Shown: positions 8,659 to 16,225 of the stretch, piece by piece
How the letters are laid out: each line of letters opens with the position of its first letter
Numbering within the stretch: the first letter of the stretch is position 1
Assembly (NCBI GenBank): GCA_938038975.1
Contig: CALHVP010000221.1
Span: 1-32,549 of the forward strand
Direction: 5' to 3'
DNA from: an uncultured Maribacter sp.
GTDB taxonomy: Bacteria; Bacteroidota; Bacteroidia; Flavobacteriales; Flavobacteriaceae
DNA length: 32,549 bases
The notes under the pieces: model-generated
The model's input: the letters and a program-made list of their open reading frames with translations, nothing else
Database searches by the model: none
What the model was told of the DNA's origin: nothing
Program-made: the position numbers and the translations under genes

Positions 8659-9633
8659 ATGGATTCTACGGTAACAGCAGGAGCAGAAGAAAACGTTTGG
8701 GGTGGTGGAAACAGGCCTTTAGGTGCTAGCTACGGAAAATTAATGATGTGGTTTTTCCTAGTTTCGGATGCCCTTACTTTTTCTGGATTTCTAGCGGCAT
8801 ATGGTTTTTCGAGGTTTAAGTTCATTGAAACTTGGCCAATAGCGGATGAAGTGTTTACACATGTTCCTTTCTTCCATGGGAATTTTCCAATGTATTATGT
8901 GGCTTTTATGACTTTCGTTCTAATTATGTCATCTGTGACTATGGTTTTGGCTGTAGACGCAGGACATAAGATGAAAAAGAACGCTGTAATCTGGTATATG
9001 TTCGCTACAATAATTGGAGGTGCAATATTCGTTGGTTCTCAAGCTTGGGAATGGGCAACTTTCATTAATGGCGATTATGGTGCTGTAGAAACCAAAGGAG
9101 GAAGAATATTACAGTTTGTAAAAGCAGATACAGGTGAGCGTGCTTCTATTTCTGATTTTGCTATCGAAATACCAGGAGACAGAGAGCTTCATGAAAAGAA
9201 AAACGGTATTTGGTATTACGAAGAAGGTACTAGAACTAGTTTATCTCTTGAAGAAGTTACAAAAGGATTCAAAGCTGATTCTAACATATTAATTAGAACT
9301 GAACTGCTTGACGAGGAAGGCGAAAAAACGTTACTATCTAGAGAGCAGTCATTAGAAAAGTTAAAAAGCGCTACGATGGTAGTGGAAGGTGCTAATTTGG
9401 TCCAAAATGAGTATGGAAGCAGATTGTTTGCAGATTTCTTCTTCTTTATTACAGGATTTCACGGATTTCACGTTTTCTCTGGAGTAATGATAAACCTTAT
9501 TATTTTCTTTAATGTTGTTATAGGTACCTACGAAAAAAGAGGGCACTATGAGATGGTAGAGAAAGTAGGATTGTACTGGCACTTTGTGGATTTAGTTTGG
9601 GTATTTGTATTTACCTTTTTCTACTTGGTTTAA
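8659..9633 (+). CDS. Cytochrome c oxidase subunit III with a large hydrophilic insertion (second copy)
   Basis: The 324-residue protein has subunit III helices at both ends: 'SYGKLMMWFFLVSDALTFSG' near residues 24-43, 'GSQAWEWATFING' near 126-138, then 'FFFITGFHGFHVFSG' (260-274) and 'GLYWHFVDLVWVFVF' at the C-terminus. Between them, about residues 139-251, is a soluble, charged insertion ('GGRILQFVKADTGERASISD' onward) in a loop that is short in canonical subunit III. The helices clearly identify the family; the insertion has no recognised domain. It belongs with the preceding subunit III gene and the following subunit IV gene. I recall similarly long subunit III proteins in other Bacteroidota, so the insertion is probably a lineage trait. 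Confidence 0.92.
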   Translation: MDSTVTAGAEENVWGGGNRPLGASYGKLMMWFFLVSDALTFSGFLAAYGFSRFKFIETWPIADEVFTHVPFFHGNFPMYYVAFMTFVLIMSSVTMVLAVDAGHKMKKNAVIWYMFATIIGGAIFVGSQAWEWATFINGDYGAVETKGGRILQFVKADTGERASISDFAIEIPGDRELHEKKNGIWYYEEGTRTSLSLEEVTKGFKADSNILIRTELLDEEGEKTLLSREQSLEKLKSATMVVEGANLVQNEYGSRLFADFFFFITGFHGFHVFSGVMINLIIFFNVVIGTYEKRGHYEMVEKVGLYWHFVDLVWVFVFTFFYLV

Positions 9634-9671
9634 TAAAAAGTAAACAACGTTTAAAATAGTTACCGTATCAT

Positions 9672-10055
9672 ATGGCACACGAACATAAATTAGAAATTTT
9701 TAGAGGGCTAGTAAAGTTTAAGTCTAATACTCAGAAGATTTGGGGTGTTTTAGCTTTCTTAACCCTTATTACAGTAGTAGAGGTTGCGTTAGGTATTATT
9801 AAGCCTAAGTCTCTTACAGGGACATACTTCTTAGGAATGAAAGTTCTTAACTGGATATTTATTATTTTAACTCTAGTCAAAGCATACTATATTGCCTGGG
9901 ATTTTATGCACTTAAGAGATGAGAAAACTGCTTTGAGAAGAGCTATAGTTTGGACTCCAATCTTCTTAGTGATGTACTTAGTGTTTATACTTCTCGTAGA
10001 AGCGGATTATATTTACAATATTTACAAAGATGGCTTTGTAACTTGGAATTTCTAG
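9672..10055 (+). CDS. Cytochrome c oxidase subunit IV family protein (CyoD/CtaF-like)
   Basis: A 127-residue inner-membrane protein with three likely helices (about 24-43, 53-75 and 90-113) and a loop 'YYIAWDFMHLRDEKTALRRA' typical of bacterial subunit IV. These small subunits assist assembly or stability of haem-copper oxidases. The N-terminus MAHEHKLEIFRG is hydrophilic. It ends the oxidase part of the cluster; a strong terminator follows 18 nt later. Position and topology support the call although the family is weakly conserved. Confidence 0.88.
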   Translation: MAHEHKLEIFRGLVKFKSNTQKIWGVLAFLTLITVVEVALGIIKPKSLTGTYFLGMKVLNWIFIILTLVKAYYIAWDFMHLRDEKTALRRAIVWTPIFLVMYLVFILLVEADYIYNIYKDGFVTWNF

Positions 10056-10073
10056 GATATAATTAACAGAATT

Positions 10074-10101
10074 AAAAGACGGTGTAATCACCGTCTTTTT
10101 T
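10074..10101 (+). terminator. Rho-independent terminator after the subunit IV gene
   Basis: AAAAGACGGTG (10074-10084) pairs perfectly with CACCGTCTTTT (10089-10099) over a TAAT loop, with six T at 10096-10101. It separates the oxidase subunit genes from the SCO-containing group. Confidence 0.92.
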
Positions 10102-10115
10102 ATTTTTGTACCAGT

Positions 10116-10148
10116 TTGTTATTGGGTCTCTATAGAGAGCTAATTATG
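10116..10148 (+). promoter_or_regulatory. Candidate promoter of the SCO gene group
   Basis: TTG at 10116-10118 and TAATTATG at 10141-10148 (one mismatch to TAnnTTTG) are 22 nt apart and precede ATG 10179. A perfect -7-like TATTTTTG also lies at 10101-10108 but has no TTG at the right distance. Confidence 0.35.
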
Positions 10149-10178
10149 CTATTAGTTTAAATCATTGAAAACTTATAA

Positions 10179-10802
10179 ATGAAAAAAACGGTTGTACTTG
10201 TCATATTATTTGTCCTTCCAATAGTGGTTTATTTGTTCTTTGCTTCTGGGGTTAATAATTTTGGAAAATTAGCTACACTAACAGAGCAAGTAAATGAACT
10301 TAATTCTACAGATATTAAATTTCAAGATAATATTACAATCCTAGGATTTTTAGGAAATAATCTTGAAAGCAAGAAGGGTAATGCCTTTAATTTGAATCAA
10401 AAAATTTACAAACGATTTCATGAGTTTAATGATTTTCAGTTTGTAATGGTTATGCCAAAAGGAACTGAAGAAAAGGTTTCTGAGCTTAAAGATGAACTTT
10501 CAAATTTAGCAGATGTATCTAAATGGAAGTTTGTTTATGCCGATGATAATGAAATTCAAGATCTATTTTTAAGCTTACAAACAGATACTCAGTTAGATGC
10601 TGATATGGGTTCTAAGTATGTCTTTATTATTGATAAGGATAGAAACTTAAGAGGTCGAACAGATGATGAAGAGGAAGGTACTAAATATGGGTTTAATACC
10701 AATTCAGTAGCTGATTTGAATAATAAAATGGAAGATGATGTAAAAATCATTTTGGCAGAATATAGATTAGCCTTGAAGAAGAATAACGCAAATCGGCAAT
10801 AG
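10179..10802 (+). CDS. Membrane-anchored protein, possibly a cysteine-less SCO/thioredoxin-fold relative
   Basis: A 207-residue protein with one N-terminal hydrophobic segment (about 3-22) and a soluble domain predicted to face the periplasm. It contains no cysteine. Its layout resembles the SCO protein encoded just downstream: a hydrophobic strand 'NITILGFLGNNLESKKGN' (51-68) sits where SCO has its strand and CxxxC, and 'YVFIIDKDRNLRGRTDD' (147-163) resembles the SCO strand 'FALVDRQGYLRSRKDD'. I infer a thioredoxin-like fold without the redox or copper site. The stop is 2 nt from the SCO start, so the two are probably translated together. Function is unknown; a partner of the SCO chaperone in oxidase assembly would fit. 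Confidence 0.7.
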   Translation: MKKTVVLVILFVLPIVVYLFFASGVNNFGKLATLTEQVNELNSTDIKFQDNITILGFLGNNLESKKGNAFNLNQKIYKRFHEFNDFQFVMVMPKGTEEKVSELKDELSNLADVSKWKFVYADDNEIQDLFLSLQTDTQLDADMGSKYVFIIDKDRNLRGRTDDEEEGTKYGFNTNSVADLNNKMEDDVKIILAEYRLALKKNNANRQ

Positions 10803-10804
10803 AA

Positions 10805-11530
10805 GTGAACAAAAAATACACATATGTTTGGGTTTCTCTAATCATTTTAATTTTTGGAATTATTGTAGTTCCAAGAATTGTAGAAAGAATGAAAAAGGGT
10901 ACTATCATACAGAATGATAGAATGAACAGAATACCCCAAAAGAAAGGACTTAGCTATATCACTTTGAACGGAGTAAAACGTAAAGCGCCAAATTTTCAGT
11001 TATTAAATCAGGATAGCTTAGTTATATCTAATAAGGATTACTTAGGTAAAGTTTATGTCGTAGAATTCTTTTTTACATCATGTCCTAGTATTTGTCCAAT
11101 TATGACAGATAATTTGGTTGTTCTTCAAAATCATTTTGAGGACCAAGATGATTTTGGAATAGCCTCTTTCAGTATTACACCACACTATGATACGCCAAAT
11201 GTCTTAAAGCGTTATGCAGAAAAGAAAGGCGTTACAGATATGGATTGGCATTTAATGACTGGCGATAAAGATGTTATCTATGATTTAGCAAATGCTGGAT
11301 TTAATATTTTTGCTTCAGAAATGCCAGACGCTCCTGGTGGTTTTGAACATTCAGGTTTATTTGCTTTGGTTGACAGGCAAGGTTATTTGCGTTCTAGGAA
11401 AGATGATTTCGGAAATCCACTAGTGTATTACAGAGGTGCCATTACAGAAGAAATGGGAGAGAACGATCATGGTGAAAAAGAACAGATTACAATTCTAAAA
11501 GAAGATATTGCAAAATTACTAGCTGAGTAA
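10805..11530 (+). CDS. SCO1/SenC family copper chaperone for cytochrome oxidase assembly
   Basis: A 241-residue protein with an N-terminal membrane anchor (about 7-24) and a periplasmic thioredoxin-like domain. The copper/redox motif CPSIC (Cys93, Cys97) follows the strand 'VYVVEFFFTS', and the third ligand His182 is in GGFEHSGLFALVDR. SCO proteins deliver copper to, or reduce cysteines of, the CuA site of subunit II. Translation starts at GTG 10805, 2 nt after the preceding stop, with no nearby in-frame ATG. Position next to oxidase genes and DUF420 supports the assembly role. All key residues are present. Confidence 0.94.
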   Translation: MNKKYTYVWVSLIILIFGIIVVPRIVERMKKGTIIQNDRMNRIPQKKGLSYITLNGVKRKAPNFQLLNQDSLVISNKDYLGKVYVVEFFFTSCPSICPIMTDNLVVLQNHFEDQDDFGIASFSITPHYDTPNVLKRYAEKKGVTDMDWHLMTGDKDVIYDLANAGFNIFASEMPDAPGGFEHSGLFALVDRQGYLRSRKDDFGNPLVYYRGAITEEMGENDHGEKEQITILKEDIAKLLAE

Positions 11531-11531
11531 T

Positions 11532-12065
11532 ATGGAAGTGAAAAGTACAAAAGAGAAGAGATTTAATAAGATGATAGCCGTTGTTTCTATCGTCATACCA
11601 ATCGTAGTAGCACTATTATTTGGAGTAAAATTACCTAATGTGGAGCCTCTTTCTTTTTTGCCGCCCATATATGCAAGTATTAATGGTTGTACGGCAGTAC
11701 TGCTTCTGGTTGCTGTTTGGGCAATAAAGAATGGCAAACAAAAATTGCATCAAAACGTAATGACCTTAAATATTACTTTATCGTTATTGTTTTTGTTAAT
11801 GTATATCGGGTATCATATGACTTCAGATTCTACATCTTATGGTGGTGAAGGAGCTGTGCGTTACGTATATTATTTTATATTGATTACTCATATTGTATTG
11901 TCCATAGCCTTGATTCCTTTAGTCTTAAGAACGTATGCTAAAGCATATCTAGAGGATTATGAAGGACACAGGGCACTCGCTAAGTATACCTTTCCTATTT
12001 GGTTGTATGTAGCTATTACTGGAGTAGTGGTTTATGTAATGATTTCACCTTATTACGCATATTAA
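11532..12065 (+). CDS. DUF420 family membrane protein
   Basis: This 177-residue protein has five likely membrane helices (about 14-31, 45-66, 78-95, 112-133 and 153-172). Histidines that could bind haem or metal lie at or near helix ends (His73, His95, His120, His146). The pattern 'LHQNVMTLN', 'YIGYHMTSD', 'LITHIVLSI' and 'HRALAKYTFPIWLYVAITGV' is that of the DUF420/YozB family, commonly found beside SCO and haem-copper oxidase genes. The biochemical role is not established; a part in oxidase maturation is inference from context. It starts 1 nt after the SCO stop. Confidence 0.88.
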   Translation: MEVKSTKEKRFNKMIAVVSIVIPIVVALLFGVKLPNVEPLSFLPPIYASINGCTAVLLLVAVWAIKNGKQKLHQNVMTLNITLSLLFLLMYIGYHMTSDSTSYGGEGAVRYVYYFILITHIVLSIALIPLVLRTYAKAYLEDYEGHRALAKYTFPIWLYVAITGVVVYVMISPYYAY

Positions 12066-12067
12066 TT

Positions 12068-12283
12068 ATGTATAAAAAGCTATTTTTTTTACTCGTTATT
12101 TTTACTTTTTTACTTCCTGAAATGGGTACTGCCCAATGCGCAATGTGTAGGGCTGTACTGGAGAGTGAAGAATCTGGCAGAGCTGCAGAAGGTATAAACA
12201 ATGGGATTGTTTACTTAATGGCAATTCCCTATGTATTGGTGGCAGGACTTTTCTATTTCATCTACAGGAAAATGAGGCCTTAA
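12068..12283 (+). CDS. Small exported CxxC membrane protein, function unknown
   Basis: A 71-residue protein with a signal-like N-terminus (about 1-23), then QCAMCR with Cys24 and Cys27, a short hydrophilic segment, one membrane helix (about 47-66) and a basic C-terminus YRKMRP. I chose ATG 12068, 2 nt after the DUF420 stop, because the frame upstream runs through DUF420 and would bury the signal peptide. The exported CxxC could bind haem or copper or be redox-active, fitting the oxidase-assembly neighbourhood. Alternatively, cleavage before Cys24 would give a lipoprotein. I do not recognise a named family. Confidence 0.7.
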   Translation: MYKKLFFLLVIFTFLLPEMGTAQCAMCRAVLESEESGRAAEGINNGIVYLMAIPYVLVAGLFYFIYRKMRP

Positions 12284-12378
12284 CACAATTTTAGGAATTT
12301 AACATATTTTTTATTCTTTATGTGTAACATTGTTTAAGATTAGTAGTCTTATTCATCGTACAGTACTTGTATTGTGCT

Positions 12379-12387
12379 CATCAATCA
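12379..12387 (+). repeat. CATCAATCA leader element, copy 1 (before permease 1)
   Basis: CATCAATCA followed by an A-rich ATCAA tract precedes ATG 12402. The same nine bases occur at 14976-14984 and 20605-20613 before two other genes of the same efflux cluster. Confidence 0.55.
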
Positions 12388-12401
12388 AAAAATCAATCAA
12401 C

Positions 12402-13649
12402 ATGTTCGACTTAGAACGATGGCAAGAAATTTTCGAAACTATTCGGAAAAACAAATTGCGAACTTTTCTCACTGGACTTTCTGTAGCGTCCGGTATTTTT
12501 ATTCTGGTTATTTTATTGGGCTTTGGTCAAGGAATGCAAAATGGTGTGGCCAAAGAATTTGAAGAAGATGCTGCAACGAGTGTTTGGGTTTGGCCAGGGG
12601 TAACTACTAAACAATATAAAGGACTTAACCCGGGGAGAAGAATTCAACTAAGAAACGAGAATTATAATTTTTCTGCTGTATTACTAGAAGATGATATTGA
12701 AAATAAATCTCCAAGGTATTTCGTACGTGGTGGTTCTGTTAATTATGGTAAAGAATCTTTGGCCTATGGTATACAGGGCGTATCACATCAATTTCAATTT
12801 ATTGAGAATGCATATATGTCTGAAGGTAGATTCCTTAATCATACAGACGAAGTAGATAAAGCTAAGGTTGCAATCATTGGTAATAAAATAAAACGAGATG
12901 TGTTTAAAGATACGCTGAGCCCAATAGGTCAGTTTTTAGATATATCTGGAATTCCGTTTAAGATTATTGGTGTTTATGGTGATGTTGGTGGTGAACGAGA
13001 AGAAGAACGTATTTATATTCCTATAAGTACGGCGCAACAAGTTTTTAATGGAGCAGATTACTTAAATAATATGAGTTATACTTTGCCTCCTACAGATAAT
13101 TTTGAGGAAGCTGTAGCGCAATCCATTACTTTTAAAAATAATCTTAGAACATACTTACAACAAGCGCATACTGTTGCTCCTGAAGATACTAGTGCCATCC
13201 AGATTTGGAACCCTATGGAAGAGGCAAAAAGGTTTTATAGCTTAATGTTGGGGATAAAGTTTTTCTTTTGGTTTGTAGGTATCTGTACAATTATCGCTGG
13301 TGTAGTTGGTGTAAGTAATATCATGCTAATTGTCGTTAAGGAGCGGACAAGGGAAATTGGTATCCGAAAAGCATTTGGAGCCAAGCCTTGGTCTATTATA
13401 GGAATGATTCTACACGAAGCAATTTTTGTCACTGCCATTGCCGGGTTTACTGGTCTAATCTTTAGTATGGGATTATTAGAACTTATTGGGCCACATGTAG
13501 AAATTGATTATATAGTGAACCCTTCGGTTAATTTTAATGTTGCCTTAGCAACAGTTTTCGTGCTCATATTTGCAGGTACAGTTGCAGGTTTTTTCCCTGC
13601 ATGGCGTGCTGCACGTATTCATGTTATAGATGCCCTTAAGGATGAATAA
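12402..13649 (+). CDS. MacB-type ABC transporter permease, A-type (permease 1)
   Basis: The 415-residue permease has the MacB/FtsX layout: an N-terminal helix (about 23-45, after 'RKNKLRTFLTGLSVASGIF'), a large periplasmic domain of about 230 residues, then three helices, the last two in the C-terminal third. The cytoplasmic coupling motif GVSNIMLIVVKERTREIGIR lies between helices 2 and 3. MacB-type permeases do not carry substrate through the membrane; they drive a periplasmic adaptor and TolC by mechanotransmission. It has no fused ATPase; the ATPase at 16226 is the obvious partner. Start ATG 12402 was preferred to the in-frame TTG at 12330 because the extra residues are unlike the family. 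It most resembles permease 3 (16920-18155). I see no clear promoter in the 118-nt gap before it. Confidence 0.9.
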   Translation: MFDLERWQEIFETIRKNKLRTFLTGLSVASGIFILVILLGFGQGMQNGVAKEFEEDAATSVWVWPGVTTKQYKGLNPGRRIQLRNENYNFSAVLLEDDIENKSPRYFVRGGSVNYGKESLAYGIQGVSHQFQFIENAYMSEGRFLNHTDEVDKAKVAIIGNKIKRDVFKDTLSPIGQFLDISGIPFKIIGVYGDVGGEREEERIYIPISTAQQVFNGADYLNNMSYTLPPTDNFEEAVAQSITFKNNLRTYLQQAHTVAPEDTSAIQIWNPMEEAKRFYSLMLGIKFFFWFVGICTIIAGVVGVSNIMLIVVKERTREIGIRKAFGAKPWSIIGMILHEAIFVTAIAGFTGLIFSMGLLELIGPHVEIDYIVNPSVNFNVALATVFVLIFAGTVAGFFPAWRAARIHVIDALKDE

Positions 13650-13711
13650 GTTGAGTCGAAATGAAATACAATTTTTTGTGCCTTTAGTTATATGTAACAA
13701 AGTAATAGTAT

Positions 13712-14971
13712 ATGTTTAATAAGGACCGTTGGAAAGAGATTATTGAAGTGTTGTCCACTAATGTGTTCAGGACTTTGGCTACGGCTTTTGGTGTGGGTTG
13801 GGGTATTTTCATCTTAATCATACTTTTGGCTGCGGGTAAAGGGTTGGAAAATGGAATCCGTGCAGATTTTGGTGATATAGCAACGAACACCATGTTTATG
13901 TGGTCAAGAAATACTACTAAGCCCTATAAGGGATTGCCTAAGGGGAGAAATTACCGTTTTAAATTAGAAGATGTAACTGCTATAAATGATCGCGTCCCTG
14001 GTCTTAGATTCATTTCTCCTAGAAACCAATTAGGTGGTTTTGGAGGGGGGAATAATGTTATAAGAGGACTGAACGCCGGAGCTTTTAATGTCTATGGAGA
14101 TTACCCGGAAATTATTAGGCAAGAGCCTATGACTATAACTTCAGGTAGGTTTGTAAACCAAAACGATATAAATAATAATAGAAAAGTTGCCGTAATCGGT
14201 GAAGGAGTAAAGAACGAACTGTATGATAAAGGTGAAGATATACTAGGATCCTATATCAGGATTCAAGGTGTCAACTTTATGGTGGTTGGTAGTTATAAAA
14301 AGAAAAGTAATAACGGAGATGGAGAAGAAGGTCAGAAGGAAATATTTGTTCCTTTTACCGCATTTTCTCAAGCCTTTAACATGGGTAATGATGTAGGGTG
14401 GATGGCCATTACTGCTAATGATGGTAATTCTATTACGAGCCTTAAAGAAAGTATCGTAAACGTGGTTAAGGAGAATAGAAAGATTCATCCAGATGATGAA
14501 AGAGCGGTTGGTTATTTTGACTTGTATGAGCAATTTAATAGAGTGGAATCACTCTTTGGTGCGCTACAATGGGTAGCTTATTTCGTAGGAGTACTGGTTT
14601 TATTATCTGGAATCATTGGGGTAAGCAATATTATGCTGATTGTCATAAAAGAGCGGACTAAGGAAATTGGCATAAGAAGGGCTCTAGGAGAAGATCCTTG
14701 GTCCATTAAAAAACAGATATTAATGGAGTCTATTTTTCTAACCATTATCTCAGGTATGGCAGGTATTATATTTGGAGCTTCATTTATTTATGGAATCAAT
14801 GCTATCCTAGATTCTGTTGGGCCAGTAGATATGTTCGTGAATCCAAGTGTTAGTTTAAACGTAGTAGTTGTTGCCTTAATTATTTTAATAGTATCAGGGC
14901 TTTTAGCAGGGTTTATTCCTGCTCAAAGTGCTATTAAGGTGAGGCCAATAGAAGCATTAAGAACAGAATAA
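13712..14971 (+). CDS. MacB-type ABC transporter permease, B-type (permease 2)
   Basis: A 419-residue permease with the same four-helix MacB/FtsX topology as its neighbour. The N-terminal helix follows 'NVFRTLATAFGVGWGIFILI', a periplasmic domain spans roughly residues 50-280, and the coupling motif is VSNIMLIVIKERTKEIGIRR. The segments 'NTTKPYKGLPKGRNYRFKLE' and 'EIFVPFTAFSQAFNMGNDVG' align with equivalents in permease 4 (18157-19419), not with permease 1 or 3. That implies A-type and B-type permeases acting as a heterodimer. It lies 62 nt after permease 1 and 34 nt before the adaptor gene, on the same strand. Confidence 0.9.
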   Translation: MFNKDRWKEIIEVLSTNVFRTLATAFGVGWGIFILIILLAAGKGLENGIRADFGDIATNTMFMWSRNTTKPYKGLPKGRNYRFKLEDVTAINDRVPGLRFISPRNQLGGFGGGNNVIRGLNAGAFNVYGDYPEIIRQEPMTITSGRFVNQNDINNNRKVAVIGEGVKNELYDKGEDILGSYIRIQGVNFMVVGSYKKKSNNGDGEEGQKEIFVPFTAFSQAFNMGNDVGWMAITANDGNSITSLKESIVNVVKENRKIHPDDERAVGYFDLYEQFNRVESLFGALQWVAYFVGVLVLLSGIIGVSNIMLIVIKERTKEIGIRRALGEDPWSIKKQILMESIFLTIISGMAGIIFGASFIYGINAILDSVGPVDMFVNPSVSLNVVVVALIILIVSGLLAGFIPAQSAIKVRPIEALRTE

Positions 14972-14975
14972 CAAA

Positions 14976-14984
14976 CATCAATCA
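14976..14984 (+). repeat. CATCAATCA leader element, copy 2 (before adaptor 1)
   Basis: CATCAATCA lies just after the permease 2 stop and is followed by A-rich sequence with AAATCAA, as in copies 1 and 3, before ATG 15006. Confidence 0.55.
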
Positions 14985-15005
14985 TAAAAGAAAATCAAAC
15001 TAATA

Positions 15006-16121
15006 ATGAAGAAGTCTACAACCATTGTAATTTTATTGTTAATCGTAATCGCATTTGGCGGATCTATGTATTACCTGTATCAAAAGAATGCACAAGACCC
15101 AGTAGTATATGAGACTGCCACCCCTTCTAAAGAAACCATCATCAAGAAGACAATGGCAACAGGGAGTATCCTTCCACTGGAAGAAGTGCTTATAAAACCA
15201 AATATATCTGGTGTAATAGAAGAAATCTACGTGGAAGGTGGTGATTTTGTAAAATCTGGCGACTTACTTTGTAAAATAAAAGTAGTTCCCAATCTTAATG
15301 CTTTAAATGATGCAAGTAATAGTATAGACGGCGCTAAAATTGGTTTGGATGATCAAATGCGCAACTTGCAACGTCAAAAAGGTCTTTTTGGTAAGGGGGT
15401 TATATCGCAAGTAGATTTAGAACGCGCACAGGTGGCTTATGATCAAGCAAAGCAAACCTATGCAGCTGCTAGAAAAAGATATGATATTGTGAAGACGGGT
15501 ACTACTGCAGGATACGGGAATGCAGCTAATACGCTGATTAGAGCAACGGTAAGTGGAATGGTTTTAGAGGTTCCTGTAGAGGTAGGTAATCAGGTAATTG
15601 AGAGCAATACTTTTAACGAAGGAACTACTATCGCAGCCATTGCAGATGTAGAGAAGATGATTTTTGAGGGTAAGGTAGATGAATCGGAGGTAGGTAAGAT
15701 TAAGGAAGATCTTCCATTAGAAATTACAGTTGGCGCAATTGAGAATAAAGTATTTGCTGCTGTTTTAGATTATATTGCTCCTAAAGGAAAAGAAGAAAAC
15801 GGTGCCATACAGTTTGAAATTAAGGGCACTTTGAAAAAACAAGATTCTGTGTTCATTAGAGCTGGTTTAAGCGCGAATGCTTCTATTATTTTGGCAAGGG
15901 CAGACAGTGTGCTTGCAGTTAAAGAGGCTTTGGTTCAATTTGATGTTAAGACTAAAAAACCATTTGTAGAAATTGCTATAGGGGACCAAGAATTTGAACG
16001 AAGAGATATTGAACTTGGAATAAGCGATGGAATACACGTAGAGATTAAATCTGGTATTACTGAAGCAGATAAAATTAAAGTCTGGAATGAAGTAAAACCA
16101 GATGAATTTGCACAGAACTAA
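15006..16121 (+). CDS. Periplasmic adaptor (HlyD/MacA/AcrA family), adaptor 1
   Basis: A 371-residue membrane-fusion protein: N-terminal anchor (about 5-25), first half of a lipoyl domain ending in 'VLIKPNISGVIEEIYVEGGD', an alpha-helical hairpin (about residues 95-160, 'VISQVDLERAQVAYDQAKQT'), the second lipoyl half 'IRATVSGMVLEVPVEVGNQV', then beta-barrel and membrane-proximal domains. Such adaptors bridge the inner-membrane permease and a TolC channel. The motif IKVVPN and most of the chain match adaptor 2 (19452-20603); the two genes even share 18 identical bases at 15276-15293 and 19732-19749. Encoded after permeases 1 and 2, which it probably serves. Confidence 0.92.
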   Translation: MKKSTTIVILLLIVIAFGGSMYYLYQKNAQDPVVYETATPSKETIIKKTMATGSILPLEEVLIKPNISGVIEEIYVEGGDFVKSGDLLCKIKVVPNLNALNDASNSIDGAKIGLDDQMRNLQRQKGLFGKGVISQVDLERAQVAYDQAKQTYAAARKRYDIVKTGTTAGYGNAANTLIRATVSGMVLEVPVEVGNQVIESNTFNEGTTIAAIADVEKMIFEGKVDESEVGKIKEDLPLEITVGAIENKVFAAVLDYIAPKGKEENGAIQFEIKGTLKKQDSVFIRAGLSANASIILARADSVLAVKEALVQFDVKTKKPFVEIAIGDQEFERRDIELGISDGIHVEIKSGITEADKIKVWNEVKPDEFAQN

Positions 16122-16137
16122 AATAATTTAAAATTTT

Positions 16138-16204
16138 GAAGCTTTTCTTGTAACATTTTTTGTGCTTTGATGTCTTATTAACGGATATCAGTTACAAGAG
16201 CTTC
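16138..16204. repeat. Inverted repeat between adaptor 1 and the ATPase gene
   Basis: The left arm at 16138-16154 (GAAGCT, TTT, CTTGTAAC) pairs with the right arm GTTACAAGAGCTTC (16191-16204): 14 base pairs with one 3-nt bulge and a 36-nt loop. It lies in the 104-nt gap just before ATG 16226. There is no T-tract after it, so it is not a classical terminator; it could be an operator, an RNA processing site or an attenuating structure. Confidence 0.6.
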
Positions 16205-16225
16205 CAAACAACAAAGAGAACCAAC

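Noticed and set aside
10101-10108. TATTTTTG as the -7 box for the SCO group
   Set aside because: It overlaps the terminator T-run and has no TTG about 20 nt upstream; the box at 10141 fits better.
12330-12401. In-frame TTG start adding 24 residues to permease 1
   Set aside because: The normal family start MFDxxRW is at ATG 12402, preceded by an A-rich leader; the added residues resemble translated intergenic DNA.
16160-16225. In-frame TTG start adding 22 residues to the ABC ATPase
   Set aside because: The ATPase family begins at MIEIKDLHKSY; the upstream part lies in the inverted-repeat region.
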